Shown: in pieces, positions 1-5,976 of the stretch
Layout: the number at the start of each line of letters is the position of its first letter
Numbering within the stretch: the stretch's first letter is position 1
Assembly (NCBI GenBank): GCA_003105285.1
Contig: PQAN01000316.1
Span: 1-7,331 of the forward strand
Origin: Methylocystaceae bacterium
GTDB taxonomy: Bacteria; Pseudomonadota; Alphaproteobacteria; Rhizobiales; Beijerinckiaceae
Length of the DNA stretch: 7,331 bases
Direction of reading: 5' to 3'
Notes under the pieces: generated by a model
The model's database searches: none
What the model saw: the letters and a program-made list of their open reading frames with translations, nothing else
Told to the model about the DNA's origin: nothing
Program-made: the position numbers and the translations under genes

Positions 1-1
1 C

Positions 2-673
2 GGCGCCGGCAAGTCGACGCTTCTGCGCATCGTCAATCGCCTCGAGACCCCGAGCGCGGGCCATGTGTTCTTCGACGATCTCGACGTCTCGCGTCTCGAA
101 GGCAAGCGCCTGCGCGCCTGGCGCGCGCGCTGCGCGATGATCTTTCAGCAGTTCAATCTGGTCGGACGTCTCGATGTGATGACCAATGTGCTGACCGGCC
201 GCCTGAACAGGACGCCGTCCTGGCGCTCGCTGCTCGGCCTGTGGACGGACGAAGACAAGACGATCGCTCTCTCCGCGCTGACCGATCTCGACATGGGCGC
301 CTTCGCGGCGACGCGCGTCGATCGTCTGTCCGGCGGACAGCAGCAGCGCGTCGCGATCGCCCGCGCCTTGGTTCAGGAGCCCGAGATCGTCCTCGCCGAC
401 GAGCCGGTCTCGTCGCTCGATCCGCGCAACGCCAAAGTGGTGATGGACACGCTCGCGCGCATCAATCGCGATTTCGGACTGACGGTGCTGTGCAATCTGC
501 ACTCGTTGGAGCTGGCGCGGAGCTATTGCGACCGGCTCATCGGAATGGCCGAGGGCAGGGTCGTCTTCGACGGCCCGCCGGAGGCTTTGACCGACGAGCG
601 AACGCACATGATCTATGGTTTCGATGCGGACGAGCAGGACGTCGTGACGCCGCTCGTCTCGACTGTCGCCTGA
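2..673 (+). CDS. phnC: Phosphonate ABC transporter ATP-binding protein PhnC, 5' partial
   Basis: This is the ATPase subunit that powers import of phosphonates or related phosphorus compounds through the PhnE permeases at the inner face of the membrane. The reading frame is open from base 2, so the start codon and roughly 30-40 N-terminal residues are missing; 223 residues are visible. Numbered from the first visible residue, Walker A (GAGKST) is at 1-6, the Q-loop (MIFQQFNLVGR) near 46-56, the ABC signature LSGGQQQR at 109-116, Walker B with catalytic Glu (VLADEP) at 130-135, the D-loop SSLDP just after, and the H-loop His at about 167. The stretch from the Q-loop through NVLTGRL is typical of PhnC rather than of other ABC ATPases. 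The stop (671-673) lies 11 nt before phnD, consistent with one operon. The alternative is a phosphite/hypophosphite transporter ATPase (PtxA/HtxD type), which sequence alone cannot exclude. Confidence 0.93.
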   Translation, partial: GAGKSTLLRIVNRLETPSAGHVFFDDLDVSRLEGKRLRAWRARCAMIFQQFNLVGRLDVMTNVLTGRLNRTPSWRSLLGLWTDEDKTIALSALTDLDMGAFAATRVDRLSGGQQQRVAIARALVQEPEIVLADEPVSSLDPRNAKVVMDTLARINRDFGLTVLCNLHSLELARSYCDRLIGMAEGRVVFDGPPEALTDERTHMIYGFDADEQDVVTPLVSTVA

Positions 674-675
674 AT

Positions 676-679
676 GGAG
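676..679 (+). promoter_or_regulatory. Ribosome binding site of phnD
   Basis: GGAG lies 5 nt before the ATG at 685, just after the phnC stop. It supports 685 as the phnD start. The ATG triplets at 674 and 680 run into a stop within a few codons. Confidence 0.6.
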
Positions 680-684
680 ATGTC

Positions 685-1628
685 ATGCTGAACCGCCGCG
701 GCTTTCTCGAATTCGGCGCGGCCGGCGCATTGCTCGCGCGGGCCTGTCCGGCGCTCGCCGTCGCCGACGACTGGCGAAGGGATTATCCGGAGCTGGTCTT
801 CGCCGCGATCCCGTCCGAGAATTCGGCCGATCTCAAGGAAGAGGTCGGGCCGTTTCTGAACTATCTCGCCCGCGCGCTCGACGTGAAGGTGAGCCTGCGC
901 ATCGTCAGCGATTATGCGGCGGTGATCGAGGGACAGCGCGCCGGCAACATCCATATCGCCTTCTATGGCCCGGCCGCCTTCGCGCGGGCGCGCATGACCG
1001 GCGTGCGCGCCGACGCTTTTCTGACGAGCGTGTTCGGCGACGGCAGCAGGGGCTTCTATTCGGTGCTCTATGTGCTGGCGAGCAGCCCCTACAAGACCAT
1101 TTGGGACTTGAAGGGCAAGGCGCTCGGCCTCGTCGATTCCAATTCGACGTCCGGCAACGCCGTGCCGCGATTCATGCTCGACAGCTCGGCGTCGATCCCG
1201 AGACGTTTTTCGGCAAGGTCCAATATACGGGCAGTCACGAGAATGCGCTGATCGCGTTGACGCAAGGGACGGTCGATGTCGCGGCCAATTATTGGAATTG
1301 GGCGGAGGATACAAATCTTTTGCGCATGCTCGCCAAGGGCATGTTGAAGAACGCCGACGGCTCGCCGATGAAAGAAACGGATTTCCGCGAGATTTTGCGC
1401 TCCGATCTGCTCGTCAATGCGCCGCTCGCCTATCTCGCCGATTTGCCGGAACCCGCGAAGGCTGCGATCCGCCAAGCCTTTCTCGACGCGTCGAAAATCG
1501 ACCCTGCGGCCTACGCCAAACTGCCGCAAGGCCGCGACCGCAAATGGCTGCCGGTCGACAACAGCGCTTACGACGGAATGATCGAGCTCGTGAAATTCGT
1601 CGACGCCTTGCGCAAGAAGAGGCGCTGA
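685..1628 (+). pseudogene. phnD: Phosphonate ABC transporter substrate-binding protein PhnD, frameshifted
   Basis: PhnD captures the phosphonate in the periplasm and delivers it to PhnE. The N-terminus carries a twin-arginine-like signal (RRGFL, residues 4-8), a hydrophobic stretch, and a likely cleavage after ALA near residue 25. The mature part has family motifs: FYGPAAFA (93-100) and the anion-binding STSG loop (154-157). The first frame continues correctly to Ser167 (codon 1183-1185), then reads 21 unrelated residues to TGA at 1249-1251. The correct sequence resumes one base back, at ctc 1185-1187: LGVDPETFFGKVQYTGSHEN, then TVDVAANYWNW, to TGA at 1626-1628. One missing base (for example agc-ctc reduced to agctc) explains everything. 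Restored, the protein would be about 314 aa, normal for the family. The Glu of HEN and the Asp of VDVAA, in regions known to contact ligand in PhnD, are preserved, and the downstream half has no other lesion. This suggests a recent mutation or a sequencing error. The gene ends 6 nt before phnE1. Identity is secure; whether it is truly inactive is not. Confidence 0.85.
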
Positions 1629-1634
1629 AGCGGC

Positions 1635-2519
1635 ATGGCGTTTCGTTTGCCGCGCGCGAGCCGCGACGAGGTCGCGCAGTTCGAGGCCGCGTACTCGAGC
1701 GAGACGCGCCGTCGTCGCGCGCGCCGCGCGCTCACTGCCATAGCCGTGCTGCTCGTCCTCATTCTCTGCGCCGTGGCGGAAGACATAGAGCCGAATATAT
1801 TCTTCGCCAGAATCGGCCATCTCGGCGATTATGTCGTCCGTCTCTTTCACCTCGAATCCGGCGCCGCTGTTTTCACCGACCCCGCCGAATGGTTCTGGAA
1901 CTGGCGCGCATGGAGCGCGCTGCTCGGCGAGACGCTGCTCATCGCCTATGCCGCGACGGTGATCGGCGCGACGATCGCCTTTGTCGCGTCCTTCCTCGCC
2001 GCACAAAATCTCACGCGATCGCGACTGGTCCCCTTTCTGACGCGCCGCTTCCTGGAGATTTGCCGCACGGTGCCCGACATCGTCTTCGCGCTTGTCTTCA
2101 TCTTCGCCTTCGGGCTCGGCGCGCTGCCCGGCGTGCTGGCGCTCGCGCTGCATACGGCGGGCTCGCTCGGCAAGCTGTTCCGTGAGCTCGTCGAAAACAT
2201 CGATTTGAAGCCCGTCGACGCGCTGACGGCGACCGGCGCGAATTTCTGGCAGGTGATCCGCTTCGCCGTCTGGCCGCAGGTCGCCTCCAATTACGTCGGC
2301 TACGGCTTGCTGCGTTTCGAGATGAATGTGCGCGGCGCGACCGTCGTCGGTTTCGTCGGCGCCGGCGGCATCGGCCAGGACCTCGTCGCGGCGATCCGCA
2401 AATTCTATTATACGGACGTCAGCGCCATTCTCGTGATGATCATCGTCACCGTCTTCGTCATAGACCTCACGACCGAGAGATTGCGGCATCGTCTGCTCGA
2501 CCTCGGGGAGGCGCGATGA
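1635..2519 (+). CDS. phnE1: Phosphonate ABC transporter permease PhnE (first copy)
   Basis: Inner-membrane channel subunit of the PhnCDE importer, 294 aa, close to the usual PhnE size. A basic N-terminal segment (about 1-31) precedes a first hydrophobic helix (about 32-48). Further hydrophobic segments lie near 97-123, 147-173, 217-245 and 262-278. The cytoplasmic EAA-type loop that contacts the ATPase is at about 185-215 (DALTATGANFW, then FAVWPQ). The C-terminal signature GATVVGFVGAGGIGQ (234-248) is characteristic of PhnE. The ATG at 1635 is 6 nt after the phnD stop; only a weak GAAG lies 4 nt upstream, so translation may depend on coupling to phnD. The stop overlaps the phnE2 start by 4 nt (ATGA). 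The phnD frameshift leaves about 380 nt untranslated upstream and could reduce its expression. It is clearly related to phnE2 but divergent, so the pair looks like an old duplication. Confidence 0.93.
   Translation: MAFRLPRASRDEVAQFEAAYSSETRRRRARRALTAIAVLLVLILCAVAEDIEPNIFFARIGHLGDYVVRLFHLESGAAVFTDPAEWFWNWRAWSALLGETLLIAYAATVIGATIAFVASFLAAQNLTRSRLVPFLTRRFLEICRTVPDIVFALVFIFAFGLGALPGVLALALHTAGSLGKLFRELVENIDLKPVDALTATGANFWQVIRFAVWPQVASNYVGYGLLRFEMNVRGATVVGFVGAGGIGQDLVAAIRKFYYTDVSAILVMIIVTVFVIDLTTERLRHRLLDLGEAR
2505..2511 (+). promoter_or_regulatory. Ribosome binding site of phnE2
   Basis: GGGGAGG, 4 nt before the ATG at 2516 and inside the last codons of phnE1. It is the strongest Shine-Dalgarno in the phn operon and fixes the phnE2 start at the ATGA overlap. 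Confidence 0.65.
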
Positions 2520-3376
2520 GCGCGCGTCCTTCGCTCGACGCCGCGCGCGAGGCGGCGATCCGCGCCGCATTTCCGGATGTCTTTCGGCCGCGCCTCGCCG
2601 CCCGCGCGGCGCATGTCGCGCTCGCCGTCGCGGCGGCGGCGCTGTTCGCCTTCTCGCTCTACTGGCTCGATTTCTCGTTCGAGCGCTTCGCCAGAGGCGT
2701 TGCTCGGCTCGGTCAATTCGTCGTCTTGATGCTGCCGCCGAATGCGGGCGGCGATCTGTCCCTCTATCTGCGCTCGCTCGCCGACACCTTCGCCATCGCC
2801 GTTCTCGGCACCGCGCTCGGAGCGCTCGTCGCCGCGCCATTCGGCTTTCTCGCGGCGAAGAATATCGTTCCGAACGCGATCTTCCATTTTTCGCTGCGTC
2901 GCTTCGTCGATTGCGCGCGCTCGATCGACATATTGATCTGGGCGTTGATCTGGGTCGGCGTCGTCGGGCTCGGTCCTTTCGCCGGCGTGCTGGCGATCGC
3001 CAGCGCCGATTTCGGCGCCTTCGGCAAATTGTTCTCCGAGACGATCGAAGCCGCCGAGACGCGCGCGATCGAAGGCGTGCGCGCGGCGGGCGGCGATCGC
3101 GCCGCCGAAATTCGCTTCGGCCTGTTGCCGCAGATTCTCCCGGTCCTCGCCGGCCAGATTCTCTACTTCCTCGAGACCAATGTGCGCGCGGCGATGGTGC
3201 TCGGCGTCGTCGGCGCCGGCGGCGTCGGCCTGCATCTCTCCGAGCAGATCCGCCTGCTCGAATGGCCGCGCGTCGCCGTGCTGATTCTGCTGCTGCTCGT
3301 CAGCGTCGCCGCTCTCGACCGCTTGTCGGAATGGGCGCGGCGCAGGTTGATCAGCGGCGAGGAGCAGCGATTGTGA
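2516..3376 (+). CDS. phnE2: Phosphonate ABC transporter permease PhnE (second copy)
   Basis: Second membrane subunit of the importer, 286 aa. In operons of this type PhnE1 and PhnE2 probably form a heterodimeric channel, though this is inferred here. Hydrophobic segments lie near residues 31-50, 65-75, 89-114, 137-163, 205-232 and 252-268. The EAA-type loop is at about 175-205 (AIEGVRAAGGD, then RFGLLPQ), followed by the PhnE signature MVLGVVGAGGVG (227-238). The start is fixed by a strong Shine-Dalgarno and the 4-nt overlap with phnE1. It is the last gene of the operon: the stop at 3374-3376 is followed 23 nt later by a long palindrome and then a convergent gene. Confidence 0.93.
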   Translation: MSARPSLDAAREAAIRAAFPDVFRPRLAARAAHVALAVAAAALFAFSLYWLDFSFERFARGVARLGQFVVLMLPPNAGGDLSLYLRSLADTFAIAVLGTALGALVAAPFGFLAAKNIVPNAIFHFSLRRFVDCARSIDILIWALIWVGVVGLGPFAGVLAIASADFGAFGKLFSETIEAAETRAIEGVRAAGGDRAAEIRFGLLPQILPVLAGQILYFLETNVRAAMVLGVVGAGGVGLHLSEQIRLLEWPRVAVLILLLLVSVAALDRLSEWARRRLISGEEQRL

Positions 3377-3399
3377 GCGCGCAGCCGGCTGTCTTCCGC

Positions 3400-3441
3400 C
3401 TGTCATTCCCGGTCGGGTCTTTGGCCCGCCGGGAATGACAG
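3400..3441. repeat. Long palindrome between convergent genes; likely dispersed repeat and/or bidirectional terminator
   Basis: A 13-bp perfect arm CTGTCATTCCCGG (3400-3412) pairs with CCGGGAATGACAG (3429-3441). Inside it, CGGG (3414-3417) pairs with CCCG (3425-3428), leaving one unpaired T (3413) and a 7-nt loop (3418-3424). That is 17 base pairs in 42 nt. No T-run follows on either strand, so it is not a textbook intrinsic terminator, but its place between the phnE2 stop and the opposing gene's stop suits a bidirectional terminator. From memory, GTCATTCCCGG-type palindromes recur as intergenic repeats in several alphaproteobacterial genomes. Only one copy is in this window, so repetition cannot be shown here. 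Confidence 0.7.
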
Positions 3442-3466
3442 CGTCGTTCGAACGGCGGTTCGCCCA

Positions 3467-4957
3467 TCACTCCGCCCGCAGCGATTTCTCCCGCGCCGCG
3501 AAGGCGCTGACGAAGGCGGCGTAGCTCCACGCGAGGTTTTGCGCCGAGCTGGGTTCGCCGCTCGTCTTGTCCAATTGCTCGGACATTTCGCCCGACGGCG
3601 GCGTGTAGCGCGACAACGTCTTCAGAATGGAATCGCCGCGCGCGCGAAACAGAGCGGCGACCGCGCGGCGTTCGTCTCCCTCTCGCAAGACTGCCTCCGG
3701 TCCTCGTCCGCGCAGCTCCCAGAGGCCGCAACGCTCGAGAAATCGCTGATTGTCGTCGTCGACGCGCAGCGTCCCTTCGACATGAATGTGTCGCGCCAGA
3801 CGGTAATAGGCTTCCGCCGCCGCGAGCGCGCTGATGAGAAACACGCCGCCGCCGAAATAGCCGTCGCCGCGAAAGCGCCCGAGCAACGGAACCTCGCCCG
3901 GCCCGATCGACCGATTGATCGGGAACAGCGATATGAAGAGGTCTTCCAGCCGCTCGAGCGTGGATTGCACGCGCGGATCGAGGACGCTGTGCCGGCCGTT
4001 CGGGAGGCCGGCGTTGGCGACGGCGAGAACGATCGCCGAGTCGAGATCGACGTCGGCCGGAGTTGTCGTCGCTTTGATCGCCGAGAGATAGAAGCCGTCT
4101 TCCGCGCGCCAATGATAATCGAGCTGGCGACGCAATTCGCAGGCCGCCGTCTCGTAGAGCTCGGCCTCGGCCGTCTGACCGGCGCCGCGCGCCCAGGCGG
4201 CGCCGCGCGTCAACGCCGCCAAGCTGACGACTCGGGTGTGATAATGATGGCCGAAGCGATGCTCCCAAATGTCGTAGCAAGGATCGCCGATATGGCCGAG
4301 CGCAAATCCGAGGTCCGCGCGCAGCAATTCCCGCGCCGGCTCCGCGCCGCCTCGCTCGAACAAAGGTATATGCCGCAACAGCGTCGACGCGCGCAACGCC
4401 GGGCCGTCGCATTGCGGACGCGCCCATTTCAGAATGTCGAGACTGCCGTCCGGGTTGAAGCGCGCTTCCGACAGGACGCGTTCGCCGACGACGGCCTCGA
4501 GCTCGCGCCGGCTGCGCAGATAGCGCGCGAGCTCCGGCCGCGATGTTTCCCCGACGCCCTTCGTCGCCACTCGGGCCGGCCCGTCGAGACGATTCGTCTC
4601 CAAGCTGAACTCGACGAAATCCTGCAAATGGCGGCAGGCCGTCTCATTCGCATAGCCGCGCTCGATCGCCAGCGCGAGAGCGTTCATCACCAGCGCGGAG
4701 TCGCGCAGCCAATGGAAAAAATAGTCCGGTTGGACATTGGCGTCGATCGTCGGAGAGGCGACGACGGAGCCGCGTCGCGGCGTGATCTCCTGGAAAAATT
4801 CCTCGCGCCGGCGCGTCAGCCCGATCGCGGAGATCGATTTTCCCATATGGTCGAGCGAGGCGCAGAGCTGCCGGTTCATCCACTGCTCGAGATCGGCGGT
4901 CGCCTCGGACGGCGAAACCTTGTCGATCGCGACGGCTGCGTCTCGGGCGTTCTCCAT
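3467..4957 (-). CDS. Glycoside hydrolase family 15 (glucoamylase-type) protein
   Basis: Predicted to release glucose from the non-reducing ends of alpha-1,4 glucans or related alpha-glucosides by inversion. Numbered from an in-frame TTG at 4981 (504 aa), the substrate-site block SPTIDANVQPDYFFHWLRDSALV is at 76-98. DGPALRAS is at 192-199 and CYDIWEHRFGHHYHTR at 235-250, where Glu240 matches the catalytic acid of fungal glucoamylases. YFGGGVFLISALAAAE is at 375-390 and SEQLDKTSGE at 467-476, with Glu468 as the likely catalytic base, followed by LAWSYAAF. The (alpha/alpha)6 catalytic domain therefore looks complete. There is no starch-binding module and no obvious signal peptide, so a cytoplasmic enzyme acting on glycogen or maltodextrin is the simplest inference. 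The start is uncertain: ATG at 4957 (496 aa, no clear Shine-Dalgarno) or TTG at 4981 (weak AGG 5 nt upstream). It is convergent with phnE2 and divergent from the cupin gene. Substrate is not established; other GH15 members act on trehalose or dextran. Confidence 0.88.
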   Translation of the reverse strand: MENARDAAVAIDKVSPSEATADLEQWMNRQLCASLDHMGKSISAIGLTRRREEFFQEITPRRGSVVASPTIDANVQPDYFFHWLRDSALVMNALALAIERGYANETACRHLQDFVEFSLETNRLDGPARVATKGVGETSRPELARYLRSRRELEAVVGERVLSEARFNPDGSLDILKWARPQCDGPALRASTLLRHIPLFERGGAEPARELLRADLGFALGHIGDPCYDIWEHRFGHHYHTRVVSLAALTRGAAWARGAGQTAEAELYETAACELRRQLDYHWRAEDGFYLSAIKATTTPADVDLDSAIVLAVANAGLPNGRHSVLDPRVQSTLERLEDLFISLFPINRSIGPGEVPLLGRFRGDGYFGGGVFLISALAAAEAYYRLARHIHVEGTLRVDDDNQRFLERCGLWELRGRGPEAVLREGDERRAVAALFRARGDSILKTLSRYTPPSGEMSEQLDKTSGEPSSAQNLAWSYAAFVSAFAAREKSLRAE

Positions 4958-5011
4958 CGGGTTGGATCTTGCGTCGGTCAATCGGGCCTGCGCTGAATTT
5001 AGACCCCGTGC

Positions 5012-5031
5012 GGGCGGGGGAGGGACGGGGG
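5012..5031 (+). other. Putative G-quadruplex-forming run in divergent intergenic region
   Basis: Four G-runs on the + strand, GGG (5012-5014), GGGGG (5016-5020), GGG (5022-5024) and GGGGG (5027-5031), are separated by only C, A and AC. This meets the usual G3+N1-7 quadruplex pattern with very short loops. It lies between the divergent GH15 and cupin genes, 78 nt before the cupin ATG. CCCCGT (5004-5009) can instead pair with ACGGGG (5025-5030), so hairpin and quadruplex would compete. I saw no confident -35/-10 pair in 4958-5109. Folding and any regulatory role are inference. Confidence 0.5.
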
Positions 5032-5060
5032 CTATCGGAGCTGGGCCTCACTCTAGTGCA

Positions 5061-5076
5061 TTGGCCGAGAGGCCAA
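5061..5076. other. Small perfect hairpin upstream of the cupin gene
   Basis: TTGGCC (5061-5066), loop GAGA, GGCCAA (5071-5076): a 6-bp perfect stem with a GNRA-type tetraloop, 17 nt before the AGGAGG of the cupin gene. It may be an operator half-site pair or a 5'-UTR hairpin. Chance occurrence is also possible in DNA this GC-rich. Confidence 0.4.
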
Positions 5077-5092
5077 CAAGGCTGCGGCGCTC

Positions 5093-5098
5093 AGGAGG
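5093..5098 (+). promoter_or_regulatory. Ribosome binding site of the cupin gene
   Basis: A perfect AGGAGG, 11 nt before the ATG at 5110, which is slightly long spacing. It decides the start against a longer in-frame extension that would begin at GTG 4969 and cover the G-rich intergenic DNA. Confidence 0.7.
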
Positions 5099-5109
5099 GA
5101 GCTTTCGAA

Positions 5110-5448
5110 ATGCGCTCGGGAAACATTTTCGCCGATATTCCCGTCACGCTCGCCGAGGAGCAACTCCTCACTCTGGCCTCTGCGTCCAATGTCGAAATCG
5201 AGCGCATCGTCTCGACGGGGCAAGCGAGCCCGCCCGGATTTTGGTTCGATCAGGCGTGGACGGAATGGGTCGTAGTCCTCTCCGGTTCGGCGAGCTTGCG
5301 CTTCGAAGGCGAGGAGCGGGCGAGAACGCTCGAGGCTGGCGATTATGTCGAGATTCCGGCGCATCTGAAGCATCGCGTCGAATGGACGGATGCGACTCGG
5401 CCGACCGTCTGGCTCGCCGTGCATATCCACGCGCCCGCACGCGGTTGA
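5110..5448 (+). CDS. Small cupin-domain protein
   Basis: Single-domain cupin of 112 aa, no signal peptide, probably cytoplasmic. The beginning GNIFADIP and the block IERIVSTGQASPPGFWFDQ (30-48) are typical of one bacterial small-cupin subfamily, which I recall as the Reut_A1446-like group. EWVVVLSGSASL (52-63) forms the first beta-barrel motif and AGDYVEIPAHLKHRVEWT (76-93) the second. His85 and His88 sit in PAHxxH. The classical HxH of cupin motif 1 is absent, so metal binding, if any, differs from the textbook three-His-one-Glu site. The protein ends in WLAVHIH near 101-107. The gene is monocistronic, divergent from the GH15 gene and convergent with the CoA-binding gene. No reaction or ligand can be assigned; names such as mannose-6-phosphate isomerase-like, sometimes attached to small cupins, are not supported here. 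Confidence 0.85.
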   Translation: MRSGNIFADIPVTLAEEQLLTLASASNVEIERIVSTGQASPPGFWFDQAWTEWVVVLSGSASLRFEGEERARTLEAGDYVEIPAHLKHRVEWTDATRPTVWLAVHIHAPARG

Positions 5449-5497
5449 TCCCGTTGTTGCGAGCGAGGCGAGGGCGGCCACTGGAGTCTTGTATGAC

Positions 5498-5540
5498 GCG
5501 TTTCCGACGCCGAACCGGTTTCCACTTCGGCTGGAAACGC
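5498..5540. repeat. Palindromic element between convergent genes; likely dispersed repeat/terminator
   Basis: The outer arm GCGTTTCC (5498-5505) pairs with GGAAACGC (5533-5540) and the inner arm GCCGAA (5509-5514) pairs with TTCGGC (5526-5531), giving 14 bp with a small asymmetric internal loop. A competing fold pairs GTTTCCA (5518-5524) with TGGAAAC (5532-5538). The element ends 1 nt before the TAG stop of the CoA-binding gene (5542-5544) and starts 49 nt after the cupin stop, so it could terminate both transcripts. From memory it resembles intergenic repeats of the CGGTTTCCACTT...GGAAACGCTCTAGA type in Rhizobiales genomes. No second copy is in the window. Confidence 0.6.
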
Positions 5541-5541
5541 T

Positions 5542-5976
5542 CTAGATGGTTTGCCGCGTGAGCCGTTCGATCTCGATCTTCGGACAGCGATTCATGACGA
5601 TCTTCAGCCCGGCCCGGCGCGCGCGCTCCGCCGCGTCATCGTCGCGAACGCCGAGTTGCATCCACACGGCCTTCGCGCCGATCACGACCGCCGCGTCGGA
5701 GACGGCGCCGGCAAATTCCGATCGGCGAAAAATATCGACCATGTCGACCGGCTCGACGATCGACGACAGGTCGGGAAAGACGGCTTCGCTCAGAATCTCG
5801 CCGCCGGCGAGCGTCGGATTGACGGGAATGACGCGGTAGCCTGCGGTCTGCAAATATCTCATGACTCGAAAGCTCGGCCGGCCGGCGTCGGCGCTCGCGC
5901 CGACGAGCGCGATCGTTCGCACGCTCGACAATAGTTCGCGAAGAAAATCATCCGAGCAGGGCGGCTCATCGGTCAT
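5542..5976 (-). CDS. CoA-binding protein, YccU family
   Basis: Small Rossmann-fold CoA-binding domain protein, 144 aa; E. coli YccU is of similar size. Family motifs in order: IALVGASADAGRPSFRVMRYL (22-42), VIPVNPTLAGGEILSE (49-64), VDMVDIFRR (77-85), KAVWMQLGV (102-110) and KIVMNRCPKIE (125-135). The glycine-rich region after the first strand is expected to hold the CoA or nucleotide. The cellular role of this family is unknown. ATG 5976 was chosen because the conserved sequence begins just after it and it overlaps the end of the PLP-enzyme gene by 11 nt; ATG 5988 (four residues longer) is possible. A longer open frame extends further upstream, but it only shadows the PLP-enzyme gene. It is the last gene of the osmC-PLP enzyme-CoA-binding operon. 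It has no strong Shine-Dalgarno, so translation is probably coupled to the gene before it. Confidence 0.9.
   Translation of the reverse strand: MTDEPPCSDDFLRELLSSVRTIALVGASADAGRPSFRVMRYLQTAGYRVIPVNPTLAGGEILSEAVFPDLSSIVEPVDMVDIFRRSEFAGAVSDAAVVIGAKAVWMQLGVRDDDAAERARRAGLKIVMNRCPKIEIERLTRQTI

Noticed and set aside
1183..1190. Programmed -1 ribosomal frameshift in phnD
   Set aside because: There is no X-XXY-YYZ heptamer or clear downstream pseudoknot, and PhnD proteins are not known to use frameshifting. A simple one-base loss is more economical.
1089..3406. Long - strand open frames opposite the phnD-phnE2 region (583 and 332 codons)
   Set aside because: The proteins are low-complexity and rich in Arg, Ala, Glu and Asp with no domain. 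They lie opposite strong PhnE matches and come from the GC-rich third-position bias.
3539..4996. A 485-codon + strand frame opposite the GH15 gene
   Set aside because: The Arg/Ala-rich product has no motifs, while the - strand contains complete GH15 catalytic blocks.
4969..5109. N-terminal extension of the cupin protein from an upstream GTG
   Set aside because: The extension reads through the G-run cluster and hairpin and matches no cupin sequence, and a perfect AGGAGG lies upstream of ATG 5110.
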